The translations under genes were made by a program, and so were the position numbers. Shown piece after piece: positions 41,151-49,654 of a DNA stretch of 64,000 bases. Every line of letters starts with the position of its first letter. Positions within the stretch are counted from its first letter, which is position 1. This DNA comes from Nocardioides alkalitolerans. Lineage in GTDB: Bacteria > Actinomycetota > Actinomycetes > Propionibacteriales > Nocardioidaceae. The stretch spans positions 2,509,501 through 2,573,500 of the forward strand of contig CP116227.1 of assembly GCA_038184435.1 (NCBI GenBank). The letters are read 5' to 3'. A model generated the notes under the pieces. That model saw only the letters and a program-made list of their open reading frames with translations, ran no database searches and was not told where the DNA came from.

Positions 41151-42176
41151 ATGGCCATCAACCGCAGGACCTCGCTCGCCGCGCTCGCCACCGCCGCCAC
41201 GCTCGTCGCCGCCGGCTGTGCGTCCAACCAGGACAACACCGGCACCAACGCCGAGGCGGCCGACGCCGACACGTCCACCATCACGATCGCGATCGACGTG
41301 CCCTTCCACCCGATCTTCGACTACCTCATGGCGACCTCGGCTCCCGACTTCGAGGAGATGGGGTACGACGTGGAGTTCGAGGTGCTGGACGCGACCACGC
41401 AGGTGCCGTCGTTCGGGCGGGGCGACGTCGACGTCATCACCACGGTGCCCTCGTTCCAGCCGCGGATCGAGGAGCAGTACGGGATCGACACCACGTACTT
41501 CTTCCCCATGGCCCGGTGGACCCCCGGCCCCGAGCTGCTCGTCGCGCCGGACTCCTCCGTCGACTCGATCGACGACCTCGCCGGCAAGAGCGTCGCCATC
41601 GCGCCGCTCAGCAGCCGCTTCGGCGCCGAGCAGGCCGCCGTGGCCGCCGCCACCGGGGACACCATCGACACCTACTTCGACCTCACCGAGACCGACGCCG
41701 CGGCGCAGGAGCTCACGCTCGGCCGCGTCGACGCGGCGTTCGTCGAGGCGCCCGCCACGGCCCCGCTGCTGGCGGAGGGCTACCGCCCGGTCTTCAGCGT
41801 GCAGGAGGCGTTCGAGGAGGCGTTCGGCGACCCGGCCGTCATGAACGGCGGGTTCATCGCGAGCACCGACTTCGTCGAGAAGAACCCCGAGTTCGTCGAC
41901 GCCCTCGTGCAGCTGACCCAGGAGGCCTGGACGCTCTACCAGGACGACCCCGACACCGTCATCGCCGAGGCGGCCGACGTCAGCGGCATCGCCCCCGACC
42001 AGCTGACCCTGGTCGGCGAGGTGCTCAACCTCTCGGGCACCACCGACGAGCAGAAGAAGGTCACCGAGCAGGACGTGGCCACCTGGACCGAGATCTACCC
42101 GCTCCTCGCCGAGTCGGGCTTCATCGAGTCCGCTCCCGCCGACCCGGCCGCGCTCTTCCAGATCACGGGCGAGTGA
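41151..42176 (+). CDS. ABC transporter substrate-binding lipoprotein (NMT1/SsuA-like)
   Basis: A 341-residue lipoprotein: signal sequence with lipobox LVAAGC, so Cys would be diacylglyceryl-modified at the outer face of the membrane. The mature part has the NMT1/THI5-like periplasmic-binding fold, with a hinge-type SIDDLAGKSVAIAPL motif conserved in nitrate, sulfonate and thiamine-precursor binders. It forms an importer with the next two genes. The ligand is unknown. ATG 41151 follows CAGGAGCCACC, a good ribosome site. Confidence 0.9.
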   Translation: MAINRRTSLAALATAATLVAAGCASNQDNTGTNAEAADADTSTITIAIDVPFHPIFDYLMATSAPDFEEMGYDVEFEVLDATTQVPSFGRGDVDVITTVPSFQPRIEEQYGIDTTYFFPMARWTPGPELLVAPDSSVDSIDDLAGKSVAIAPLSSRFGAEQAAVAAATGDTIDTYFDLTETDAAAQELTLGRVDAAFVEAPATAPLLAEGYRPVFSVQEAFEEAFGDPAVMNGGFIASTDFVEKNPEFVDALVQLTQEAWTLYQDDPDTVIAEAADVSGIAPDQLTLVGEVLNLSGTTDEQKKVTEQDVATWTEIYPLLAESGFIESAPADPAALFQITGE

Positions 42177-42177
42177 C

Positions 42178-43074
42178 GTGAGCACCGACATCGAGGCGGG
42201 TGGGCGCCTGGCCCACCCCGACGGCGGGGTCCCGGGCGGTCCGGCCGACTCCCCGCGCGACCCGCGGCGACGGGGCGGGCGCGCGACGCAGAGCGCTCCC
42301 TCCGGGGCGCGCAGCCGGGTACGGCGCTGGATCCGGCCGGCGCGGGTCGTGCTCGCCGCGCTGGTGATCCTGCTGGCGTGGAACCTGGCGGCGCCGCACT
42401 ACCCCGGCTACGTCCTGCCCGCGCCGATCGACGTGTGGACCTCCTTCACCTCGACGTGGAGCCGCGGGGTGTGGATCGAGGAGGTCTGGGCGACGCTGCA
42501 GCACCTCCTGCTGGCGTTCGGCATCGTGCTGGTCGCCGGGCTGCCGCTGGGCATCGTCATCGGTCGGTCGACGATCGCCGAGGACCTCAGCCGGGTCGTG
42601 CTCGTGTTCCTGCAGACGGTGCCGACGATCGTGCTGATCGCGCTGGCCCTCGTCGTCGCCGGCGCCTCCACCAGCTCGGTGGTCGGGGTGACCGTGGCGG
42701 GGTCGATCACCTACTTCCTGCTCAACGTCATCCAGGGCACCCGCGCCATCGACCAGGACCTCGTCGACATGGCGCGGGCCTACCGGGCCTCGGAGGGCGC
42801 CATCATGCGCACCGTGGTGCTGCCCGCGGTGGTGCCGTACTTCCTGGCCGGCGCCCGGATCACGCTGGGTGTCGCGTGGCAGATCACCCTGTTCGCCGAG
42901 TACCTCATGGGCGCGGAGGGCATCGGCTTCCAGGTGAGCAGCGCGATCAAGCTGCTCGACACGAAGGCCGTCTTCATGTGGGGCCTCAGCGTCGTCGCGA
43001 TGACCCTGGTGCTCGAGTACGGCGCGTTCCGCCCGGCCGAGCGCCGCCTCACCCGTCACGTCAAGAAGGGCTGA
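42178..43074 (+). CDS. ABC transporter permease (SsuC/TauC-like)
   Basis: A 298-residue permease with about six helices, preceded by a Pro/Arg-rich cytoplasmic lead. The EAA loop that docks the ATPase is seen in DMARAYRASEGAIMRTVVLPAVVPYFLAGARI, and YPGYVLPAPIDVW is typical of SsuC/TauC permeases. Start GTG 42178 is 1 bp after the stop of the binding protein gene. Together with the neighbouring genes it imports an unknown small molecule. Confidence 0.92.
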   Translation: MSTDIEAGGRLAHPDGGVPGGPADSPRDPRRRGGRATQSAPSGARSRVRRWIRPARVVLAALVILLAWNLAAPHYPGYVLPAPIDVWTSFTSTWSRGVWIEEVWATLQHLLLAFGIVLVAGLPLGIVIGRSTIAEDLSRVVLVFLQTVPTIVLIALALVVAGASTSSVVGVTVAGSITYFLLNVIQGTRAIDQDLVDMARAYRASEGAIMRTVVLPAVVPYFLAGARITLGVAWQITLFAEYLMGAEGIGFQVSSAIKLLDTKAVFMWGLSVVAMTLVLEYGAFRPAERRLTRHVKKG

Positions 43075-43077
43075 CCA

Positions 43078-43896
43078 ATGGCCACGACCTCGGCGCCGAT
43101 GATCGCCTTCCGCGACGTCGGCAAGACCTACCCGAAGACCACGGCGCCGGTGATGACCGGCGTCGACCTCGAGATCGAGCGCGGCGAGCTGGTCGCGCTC
43201 ATCGGACCGTCGGGCTGCGGCAAGTCCACGCTGCTCAACCTGCTCGCCGGTCTCACCGATCCGACCACGGGCACGATCGACGTGGCAGGCAGCGCCGGCA
43301 CCGACGAGCTGCGCAGCGCCTACGTGTTCCAGAACCCGCGGCTCCTGCCGTGGCGCTCGGTGCGCCACAACGTGGAGTTCGGGCTCGAGCAGGCGGGCGT
43401 GCCCGGCGCGGAGCGGCGTCGGCGAGCCGACGAGGCGCTGGAGCTCGTCCACCTGGGCGAGCACGGGGACAAGTACCCCCACCAGCTGAGCGGCGGCATG
43501 CAGCAGCGGGCCGCGCTCGCGCGCGGCCTGGCCCTCGAGCCCGACCTGCTGCTGCTCGACGAGCCGTTCGGCGCGCTCGACGCGCTGACGCGCAGCTACC
43601 TGCAGGAGGAGCTGCTCTCGATCGTGCGCCGCTTCGGCACCACGACGCTCCTCGTCACCCACGACATCGACGAGGCGCTGCTCCTCGCCGACCGGATCGT
43701 CGTGATGTCGAGCCGGCCGGCGCGGATCAAGCGGGTCGTGACCGTGCCGTTCGGTCGCGAGCGCGCCCTCGACTCGGTGCTCGCGCACCCGCAGTTCGTG
43801 CCGTTGCGCCACGAGATCCGGGAGCTCCTCCGCCCGGAGGTGGCCGCCTCCGACCCGACGGTCGAGGCAGGCGCCCCGGAGGTGCTGTCGTCGTGA
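43078..43896 (+). CDS. ABC transporter ATP-binding protein (SsuB/TauB-like)
   Basis: A 272-residue import ATPase with Walker A GPSGCGKST, Q-loop VFQNPRLLPW (a hallmark of the SsuB/TauB/ThiZ group), signature LSGGMQQRAALA and Walker B LLLLDEPFGALD, then the H-loop THDIDEAL. ATG 43078 lies 3 bp after the permease stop, and the 3' end overlaps the second TrpA-like gene by 4 bp. Confidence 0.93.
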   Translation: MATTSAPMIAFRDVGKTYPKTTAPVMTGVDLEIERGELVALIGPSGCGKSTLLNLLAGLTDPTTGTIDVAGSAGTDELRSAYVFQNPRLLPWRSVRHNVEFGLEQAGVPGAERRRRADEALELVHLGEHGDKYPHQLSGGMQQRAALARGLALEPDLLLLDEPFGALDALTRSYLQEELLSIVRRFGTTTLLVTHDIDEALLLADRIVVMSSRPARIKRVVTVPFGRERALDSVLAHPQFVPLRHEIRELLRPEVAASDPTVEAGAPEVLSS

Positions 43897-44657
43897 GGAC
43901 CCTCGCGAACGGTCTCGGCACCGTGGTCCGGGAACGGGCCGGCCGGCTGCTCGTGTGCTACCTGCCGCACGGCGACCCCGCGACCCCCGACGCGACCCCG
44001 CGCCTGTACGCCGAGCACGGCGTCGACGTGCTCGAGGTCGGTGTCGCGGGCGGCCACGCCCTCCTCGACGGCCCGGTCGTCAGCGCGTCGATGGCGCGCG
44101 CGGCGGCCGCGGGGTGCACCGGTGCCGCCGCGGCCGAGCGCCTCGCCACGGATCTCGACGACGTGGCGGACAGCGCGGCCGTGTGGATGAGCTACCAGGA
44201 CGCGCCGGGGCCGGCGTACCTGGACGTCGTCGCCGCCTCGCGGGCCGGGGGCGTGCTGCTGCCCGACGCCGACCAGGTCGCGCTGCTCGATGCCGCCGCG
44301 GCCGTCGGCCTCGCCGGCGTCCCGTTCCTGTCCCACACGCCCACCGAGGCGGAGGTCGCGGCCGCACGACGGGCCGAGGGGTACGTCATGCTCGCCGCCG
44401 CCGACGGCGTGACCGGTCACCGCGACCACGTCGCCCCGGGGAACGCAGCGACGATCGCCCGCCTGCGGGACGAGGGCGTCACGGCGCCCGTGCTGCTGGG
44501 CTTCGGCCTCTCGACCGCCGACCACGTGCGGGCGGCCCTCGCCATGGGCGCCGACGGGGTCATCGTCGGCTCGGCGTGCGTGCGCGCCGCCGAGGCCGGG
44601 CGGGATGAGCTGGTCTCCCTGCTGGCCGCGCTGCGGACGGCGGTGGACCGTGCCTGA
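43893..44657 (+). CDS. TrpA-like TIM-barrel protein 2 (no TrpB partner)
   Basis: A 254-residue second TrpA homologue, unlike the first in sequence. It keeps the acid/base pair Glu48 (DVLEVGV) and Asp59 (LLDGP), the GDP motif after the first strand (LPHGDP), the loop-6 GVTG and the phosphate site GFGLS with GADGVIVGSACV. It lacks the SDPLADG segment. It is closer to canonical TrpA than protein 1, yet no trpB is in the window. The GTG start has GGAGGTG upstream and overlaps the ATPase stop. Likely an aldolase-type lyase; substrate unknown. Confidence 0.82.
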   Translation: MRTLANGLGTVVRERAGRLLVCYLPHGDPATPDATPRLYAEHGVDVLEVGVAGGHALLDGPVVSASMARAAAAGCTGAAAAERLATDLDDVADSAAVWMSYQDAPGPAYLDVVAASRAGGVLLPDADQVALLDAAAAVGLAGVPFLSHTPTEAEVAAARRAEGYVMLAAADGVTGHRDHVAPGNAATIARLRDEGVTAPVLLGFGLSTADHVRAALAMGADGVIVGSACVRAAEAGRDELVSLLAALRTAVDRA

Positions 44658-46173
44658 GTCCACCCCTCCGGGGACGACGTACGGGCCGGGCGTCCCGGCG
44701 TACGTCGGCGTCGACGTCGGTAGCACGACCACGAAGGCGATCGCGTTCACGGCGGACGGGTCGCCGCTGGCGTCGGGCTCGGCGGGCTACGAGATCAGTC
44801 GGCCGTCCCCCGACCGCGCCGAGCAGGAGGGCCAGGACTGGATCGACGCCGTCGACGCCTGCGTGGCCCAGCTGGCCGCGCAGGTGGACCTGGGCCCGGT
44901 CCGGGCGATCGGTGTGACGAGCCAGGTCGACACCCACGTGCCGGTGGACGGGGACCTGCGTCCGCTGCGTCCGGCGCTGCTGTGGCAGGACGTGCGGACG
45001 GCCGCCACGGCCGCGGCGCTCAACGACCGCCTCGGCCCCGAGGGCCGGCTCGCCGGCTGGGGCGACGAGCGGCCCGTCGACGCCTCCAACCCCGTGCCGC
45101 GCGGGCTGTGGCTGGCGGAGCACGAGCCCGACGTGTGGGCCGCGACCCGCTGGCTCCTCCTGCCGAAGGACCTCGTCGTCGCGTGGCTGACCGGCGCGCC
45201 CTGCGCGGACCCGCTCGGCTCGTTCAAGGTCGTGGGACCCGACGGGCGGTACGTCGCGGGTGTCGCCCACGCCCCGGGCCTGGCCGAGCGCCTCGCCCCG
45301 CTGGCCTCGCCCGAGACCCCCGCGGGTCGCACCGTGCGGGCGTGGCACGGGATCCCGGCGGGCACCGTGGTCGCCACGGGCACGATGGACGCGTTCGGCA
45401 ACGTCCTCGGCTCCGGCCTCCACGAGGTCGGCCACACGATGGCGACCATCGGGACGTCCGTCATCGTCGCCGCCCTCGGCGCCGACGGGACCCCCGCCCC
45501 CGGCGTCGTCGCCTTCGCGCCCTTCCGCTCGCGGCACGTGCACGCCGGCCCCACCCAGTCCGGCGGCGAGTCCCTGCGCTGGTGGGCCCGGCTGTCCGGC
45601 CACTCGGTCGAGGAGGTCGTCGCGGCGGCCGCCACCGCCGCGCCGGGCTGCGGCGGTGTCGTGTTCGCGCCGCACCTGATGGGCGAGAGGGCGCCCCTGT
45701 GGGACGACCACGTCCGTGCCTGGTTCACCGGGCTCAGCTCGTCGACGACGTTCGCCGACCTGTCGCGGGCCGTCCTCGAGGGTGTCGCGTACTCCCTGCG
45801 CGAGCTGCTCGAGGCCGTCGAGGTGGCCACGCCACGGGCTGCAGCGCTGACGCTCTCGGGCGGCGGCTCGCGGAGCGAGCTGTGGTGCCAGATCGCCGCC
45901 GACGTCACCGGACGGGTCGTGCGCCGCTCCCGCGAGGCGGACACCGCCGTCGTCGGCGCGGCGACGCTGGCGAAGTCGGCCGTGACCGGCGACGACCCGT
46001 GGCGCGCGGCCGCGAGCCTCGCCCAGGTCGACCGGGTCTTCGAGCCCGACCCGGGCCTCGCCGCGACGTACGACGAGCTCTACGCCCTCTACCGCCAGAC
46101 CTACGAGGTGCTCGGCCCGGTCCACGACCGGCTCGCCGCGCACCGCTCGACCGCCCCAGGAGGCACCCCGTGA
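44650..46173 (+). CDS. FGGY-family carbohydrate kinase (xylulokinase-like)
   Basis: A 507-residue kinase of the FGGY superfamily, which phosphorylates sugars and polyols. The N-terminal phosphate motif GVDVGSTTTKAIAF and the C-terminal LTLSGGGSRSELWCQIAADVTGR are clear; GTMDAFGNVLGSG is the central ATP-site block. It is closest in form to xylulokinases, but specificity cannot be told. Overlap with both neighbours (8 and 4 bp) places it in the operon, so the imported compound is probably phosphorylated here before aldol cleavage. Confidence 0.9.
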   Translation: MPESTPPGTTYGPGVPAYVGVDVGSTTTKAIAFTADGSPLASGSAGYEISRPSPDRAEQEGQDWIDAVDACVAQLAAQVDLGPVRAIGVTSQVDTHVPVDGDLRPLRPALLWQDVRTAATAAALNDRLGPEGRLAGWGDERPVDASNPVPRGLWLAEHEPDVWAATRWLLLPKDLVVAWLTGAPCADPLGSFKVVGPDGRYVAGVAHAPGLAERLAPLASPETPAGRTVRAWHGIPAGTVVATGTMDAFGNVLGSGLHEVGHTMATIGTSVIVAALGADGTPAPGVVAFAPFRSRHVHAGPTQSGGESLRWWARLSGHSVEEVVAAAATAAPGCGGVVFAPHLMGERAPLWDDHVRAWFTGLSSSTTFADLSRAVLEGVAYSLRELLEAVEVATPRAAALTLSGGGSRSELWCQIAADVTGRVVRRSREADTAVVGAATLAKSAVTGDDPWRAAASLAQVDRVFEPDPGLAATYDELYALYRQTYEVLGPVHDRLAAHRSTAPGGTP

Positions 46174-46952
46174 CCGTCACCTTCCCGCTCCCCGGCCACC
46201 CCGACCTGCGCGACAAGGTCTGTCTCGTGACCGGCGCCAGCCAGGGCATCGGCGAGGCGACGGCGCGCTACCTCGCGGAGTGCGGGGCGACGACCGTCCT
46301 CACGGCCCGCAACCTCGCCGCCTGCGAGGAGACGGTCGCCTCGATCACCGCCGCGGGCGGGACCGCCGTCGCGCTGCAGCTCGACGTGACCGACGACGCT
46401 GCCGTGGCCGCGACGGTCGCGGAGGTCGAGGCCCGGTACGGCGCGCTCCACCTCGCCTTCAACAACGCAGGCACCCAGGGGCCGGCCGCACCGCTCCACG
46501 AGCAGAGCGACGCCACGGTGCGCCAGGTGCTCGAGGTGAACCTCCTCGGCGTCATCTCCTGCCTGCGCCACGAGGTGCCGGCCATGCTCCGCGCCGGAGG
46601 CGGCGTCATCGTCAACACCGCCTCCGTCGGAGGTGTCGTCGCCGCCCCCGGGATCGGGCCCTACTGCGCCAGCAAGCACGCCGTCGTCGGGCTGTCCAAG
46701 TCGGCCGCCGCCGACTACGGCCGCCTCGGGGTGCGCGTCAACGTGCTCGCCCCCGGCTCGGTGCGCACCCCGATCCTCACCGACTGGCTCGCCGAACTGG
46801 GCGCGCTCGAGCACATGGAGTCGCTGACCCCGCAGGGACGCATCGCCGGGCCCGCCGAGATCGCCCCGGTCGTCGCGTGGATGCTGTCCGACGCGTCGTC
46901 GTTCATGACCGGGTCGGTGGTGACGGCGGACGGCGGCTACACCGCGCTCTGA
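46170..46952 (+). CDS. Short-chain dehydrogenase/reductase
   Basis: A 260-residue classical SDR. Cofactor motif TGASQGIGEATA (TGxxxGIG), NNAG at the fourth strand, the catalytic Ser in NTASVGG and YCASK (Tyr and Lys) are all present. The acidic LQLDVTDD after strand 3 favours NAD over NADP, though weakly. It is the last gene of the operon, overlapping the kinase by 4 bp, and would oxidise or reduce a hydroxyl of the substrate. Confidence 0.93.
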   Translation: MTVTFPLPGHPDLRDKVCLVTGASQGIGEATARYLAECGATTVLTARNLAACEETVASITAAGGTAVALQLDVTDDAAVAATVAEVEARYGALHLAFNNAGTQGPAAPLHEQSDATVRQVLEVNLLGVISCLRHEVPAMLRAGGGVIVNTASVGGVVAAPGIGPYCASKHAVVGLSKSAAADYGRLGVRVNVLAPGSVRTPILTDWLAELGALEHMESLTPQGRIAGPAEIAPVVAWMLSDASSFMTGSVVTADGGYTAL

Positions 46953-46962
46953 CCTCGCGCGC

Positions 46963-47316
46963 TCAGTGCTCCGCGACGCAGAACTGGTTGCCGTCGGGGT
47001 CGCTGAGGGTGACCCACCGGAAGTCGTCGCCCATCGATCGCTCCGCCACCAGGGTCGCGCCCGCGTCGACCAGACGCTCGGCCTCGGCGTCGAGGCCCCC
47101 GACGGGGACGACGAGGTCGAGGTGCATCCGGTTCTTGCCGGGCGTCGGGTCGTCGACCTTCTGGAACGCGAGCCGCGGCCCGCCCGGGAGCTGGAGCACG
47201 ACGAACCAGCCGTGGTTCTCCTCCAGCACCGTGGCGCCCGTCTGCGTCGCCCACCACTCCGCGAGCGGAGAGGGGTCGGTGGTGTCGATCGTGATCATGC
47301 CGAGGGTCAGCGTCAT
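46963..47316 (-). CDS. VOC family (glyoxalase/bleomycin resistance-like) protein
   Basis: A 117-residue single-module protein with the beta-alpha-beta-beta-beta pairs of the VOC fold. LGMITIDTTDPSPLAEWW and the RMHLDLVVP strand carry possible metal ligands (His, Asp), and the end VTLSDPDGNQFCVAEH is typical. It forms a dimer in this family; the activity (dioxygenase, isomerase or antibiotic binding) cannot be told. ATG 47316 is 7 nt after TATCCT. It is convergent to the TrpA-like operon. Confidence 0.88.
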   Translation of the reverse strand: MTLTLGMITIDTTDPSPLAEWWATQTGATVLEENHGWFVVLQLPGGPRLAFQKVDDPTPGKNRMHLDLVVPVGGLDAEAERLVDAGATLVAERSMGDDFRWVTLSDPDGNQFCVAEH

Positions 47317-47323
47317 GCGCCGG

Positions 47324-47329
47324 AGGATA
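47324..47329 (-). promoter_or_regulatory. Putative -10 element (TATCCT) of a leaderless promoter
   Basis: On the minus strand TATCCT ends 7 nt before ATG 47316 of the VOC gene; no ribosome site is visible. Confidence 0.45.
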
Positions 47330-47383
47330 GGGGGCGGCGGTGACGGTCCTGGGGCGCTCGGGGCAGGCTCGCGGGCAGGGCTC

Positions 47384-47440
47384 GAAATGTGCGCCTGGGA
47401 CAGGTCCCAGCGCGTCCGGACGACCCCAACCGCACATTTC
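47384..47440. repeat. 57-bp dispersed imperfect palindrome, copy D (best stem)
   Basis: Begins GAAATGTGCG and ends with the exact reverse complement CGCACATTTC; further pairs TGGG/CCCA extend the stem. It lies in the 181-bp gap between the VOC gene and lrgB, which holds nothing else I can name. Confidence 0.85.
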
Positions 47441-47497
47441 GGCGCCTCGGCCGAGCCGCACCCAGCCGCCGGGCCAGCTCGCGCAGCGCGTCCACCC

Positions 47498-48232
47498 TCA
47501 CACCCCGAACAACGCCAGCAGCACCGGCAGCAACACCGCCGTGCCGAAGGCCGTCAGCCCCATCGCCAGCCCCGCGAAGGCGCCCTCCTCGGGGTCGTCG
47601 GCGAGCGACCGCGACGTACCGATCCCGTGCGACACCGCGCCCATCGCCACCCCGCGGGCGTGGGGGTGCCGCACCCGGGCGAGCGTCATGAGCCACGGGC
47701 CGAGCACGGCGGAGACGATCCCGACGCCGATCGTCAGCACGGCGGTGAGGGCCGCGATACCGCCGGCGTCGCCCGAGAGCACCAGCGAGACCGGCGTGGT
47801 CGCCGCCTTGGGGGCCATCGTGATCGCCAGCTGCTCGTCCCCGCCGAGCAGCTTCACCAGCCAGAAGCCCGTGCTCACCGAGACGACGACGCCGAGCGGG
47901 ATGGCGACGAGCAGCGGCAGGAGCAGACGGCGCAGGTGGCGCGCCTGTCGGTGCAGCGGCACGGCGAGCGCGACCGTGGCCGGGCCCAGCAGGAAGGCGA
48001 GGAGGTCGCCGCCGCGGGAGTACTCGCCGTACGACGTCCCCGTCGCCAGCAGCACCGCCGAGACGAGCACGATCGCGACCAGCACCGGCTGCGTGGCCGG
48101 GTGCCGGCCGCAGCGGTGGTGCACGGCCCGCCCGACCCGGTACGCCGCGAGCGTCAGCAGCACGCCCAGCAGAGGCGATCCCTGGAGCCAGGCCCAGGTC
48201 GCGTCCGGCTGCCAGGCGACGAGCGGGATCAC
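47498..48232 (-). CDS. LrgB family membrane protein
   Basis: A 244-residue protein with seven or eight hydrophobic helices. The blocks KAATTPVSLVLS and AVSHGIGTSRSLADDPEEGAFAGLAMGL are the LrgB/YohK signature. With LrgA it forms a holin/antiholin-like pair, implicated in murein hydrolase control and, in plants and some bacteria, in export of glycolate or pyruvate. GTG 48232 overlaps the lrgA stop by 4 bp. No LytSR-like sensor pair is nearby. Confidence 0.9.
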   Translation of the reverse strand: MIPLVAWQPDATWAWLQGSPLLGVLLTLAAYRVGRAVHHRCGRHPATQPVLVAIVLVSAVLLATGTSYGEYSRGGDLLAFLLGPATVALAVPLHRQARHLRRLLLPLLVAIPLGVVVSVSTGFWLVKLLGGDEQLAITMAPKAATTPVSLVLSGDAGGIAALTAVLTIGVGIVSAVLGPWLMTLARVRHPHARGVAMGAVSHGIGTSRSLADDPEEGAFAGLAMGLTAFGTAVLLPVLLALFGV

Positions 48233-48618
48233 CGCTCCCGCCGCGGCAGGAGCAGCGTGACGGTCCAGCCGACCACGACCAGGCCGATCGCCCACGACGC
48301 CAGCAGCGCGCCGACGATCGGGACCGCGTCGTCCCGCACCACCGCGAGGAACGCGACGATGCCCACTCCCGCCGGGATGAAGAGCAGCTGCAGGTGGGCG
48401 AGCAGCCCGTCGGCCGCGGTCAGCGTCGCCGAACGAGGTCCGGGACGCCGCACCTGCAGGGCGACGAACAGGCCGAGCATGCCGACGACGGCCCCGGGCA
48501 CGGGGATGTCCAGCGTCCGCACCACGACCTCGCCGACGAACCAGAAGCCGAGCAGCCACAGCAGGCCGTCGAGGAACACCACCGACGCGGGGCGAGGGGG
48601 CCGGGCGCGGGAGGTCAT
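48229..48618 (-). CDS. LrgA/CidA family membrane protein
   Basis: A 129-residue protein with four membrane helices; IPVPGAVVGMLGLF and HLQLLFIPAGVGIVAF are the conserved LrgA/CidA core. Holin-like, acts with LrgB downstream. ATG 48618 is the first start. It is divergent from a small membrane protein gene with 42 bp between, in which a -10-like TACCGT serves the other direction. Confidence 0.9.
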   Translation of the reverse strand: MTSRARPPRPASVVFLDGLLWLLGFWFVGEVVVRTLDIPVPGAVVGMLGLFVALQVRRPGPRSATLTAADGLLAHLQLLFIPAGVGIVAFLAVVRDDAVPIVGALLASWAIGLVVVGWTVTLLLPRRER

Positions 48619-48648
48619 GGCGAGGAATTGAAGCAGGAGCGGTGGGGG

Positions 48649-48654
48649 TACCGT
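48649..48654 (+). promoter_or_regulatory. Putative leaderless promoter (TTGAAG, TACCGT)
   Basis: TACCGT ends 6 nt before GTG 48661. TTGAAG at 48628-48633 gives a -35 candidate with a short 15-bp spacer. Confidence 0.5.
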
Positions 48655-48660
48655 GAAGAG

Positions 48661-49020
48661 GTGCCGTCCACGACTCCCGCACGACCGGCGCCGAAGAAGC
48701 GCCGGCACCTGATCGACTTCGACAACCCGCCGCCGGCGGCGCCGCCGAAGGTCGCCGAGGAGCGCCTCACCAGCGTGCAGCAGTGGGTCATGTCGGTGCT
48801 CATCGTCACCACCGCGCTGCACCTCTCGGGCGGCCTCGTCGTGGCCGCCCTCGCGATCGACGGCCACCTGGCCTCCCGCGTCGGCCTCGTCGTCATCGCC
48901 GCGATCGTCGGCGTGATCGGCATGGCCTGCGGGCTCCTCGTGCACCGACGCTCGCCGCTGCATTGGCTGCTGGTGCTCGGCCTGCTGCCGGCCGCCATCG
49001 GCAGCATCTGGATCTTCTGA
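48661..49020 (+). CDS. Hypothetical small membrane protein
   Basis: A 119-residue protein with a basic, Pro-rich cytoplasmic N-terminus (about 1-40) and two hydrophobic helices (about 43-68 and 72-92), then a short loop and a third (about 98-118). No family recognised. GTG 48661 follows a -10-like element by 6 nt, so translation is probably leaderless. It is divergent from lrgA, and its stop is only 5 bp from the end of the convergent tag gene. Confidence 0.65.
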   Translation: MPSTTPARPAPKKRRHLIDFDNPPPAAPPKVAEERLTSVQQWVMSVLIVTTALHLSGGLVVAALAIDGHLASRVGLVVIAAIVGVIGMACGLLVHRRSPLHWLLVLGLLPAAIGSIWIF

Positions 49021-49024
49021 CCCG

Positions 49025-49654
49025 TCAGGTCCGACCCGCCCGCCCCACCCCACGCCGGTGGCAGCCCACGAGGTGGGTGTCGACGAGGCCTGTCGCCTCC
49101 ATCAGCGCGTGCATGGTGGTCGGCCCGACGAAGGTCAGCCCCCTCTTCTTGAGCGCCTTGCTGAGGGCCAGCGACTCCGGCGAGGTGGTCGGCACCTCGG
49201 TGACGACCAGCGGGGCAGGCGGCTCCGTGGGGCGGAACGACTCCAGCAGGTCGGCGAACACCTCCGGGCCCTCCTCCCGCATCGCCAGCACGGCGCGGGC
49301 GTTCACGATCGTCGCGTCGACCTTCGCGCGGTTGCGCACGATCCGGGCGTCGGCGAGGAGCGCGGAACGCTCCTGCTCGCCGTACGCCGCGACCCGGGCC
49401 ACGTCGAACCCCGCGAAGACCTCCCGGAACGCGGGACGCTTGGCGAGGATCGTCGCCCACGACAGCCCCGACTGGAACGCCTCGAGCGTGAGCCGCTCGA
49501 AGTAGGCCGTCTCCCGCTCGACGCCGCGGCCCGCGACGGGGACGCCCCACTCCGTGTCGTGGTAGTCCCGCATCGGCCCCGGGCGCGCGGCCCACGGGCA
49601 GCGGGCGACGCCGTCCTCCCCCAGGACGGCATCGCCCCGGGGGACCGTCGTCAC
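49025..49654 (-). CDS. tag: DNA-3-methyladenine glycosylase I
   Basis: A 209-residue glycosylase that excises 3-methyladenine. All four zinc ligands of E. coli Tag have counterparts: Cys in RCPWA, His in YHDTEWGVP, and His and Cys in DTHLVGCH. The catalytic Glu is in LTLEAFQSGLSW. Start GTG 49654 overlaps the pirin stop by 4 bp, so the two are co-translated. Alkylation repair beside a pirin has no known logic. Confidence 0.95.
   Translation of the reverse strand: MTTVPRGDAVLGEDGVARCPWAARPGPMRDYHDTEWGVPVAGRGVERETAYFERLTLEAFQSGLSWATILAKRPAFREVFAGFDVARVAAYGEQERSALLADARIVRNRAKVDATIVNARAVLAMREEGPEVFADLLESFRPTEPPAPLVVTEVPTTSPESLALSKALKKRGLTFVGPTTMHALMEATGLVDTHLVGCHRRGVGRAGRT

Noticed and set aside
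39470..44657. Calling either TIM-barrel gene trpA
   Set aside because: No trpB or other tryptophan gene is near and the indole-site loop is lost, so the symbol would mislead.
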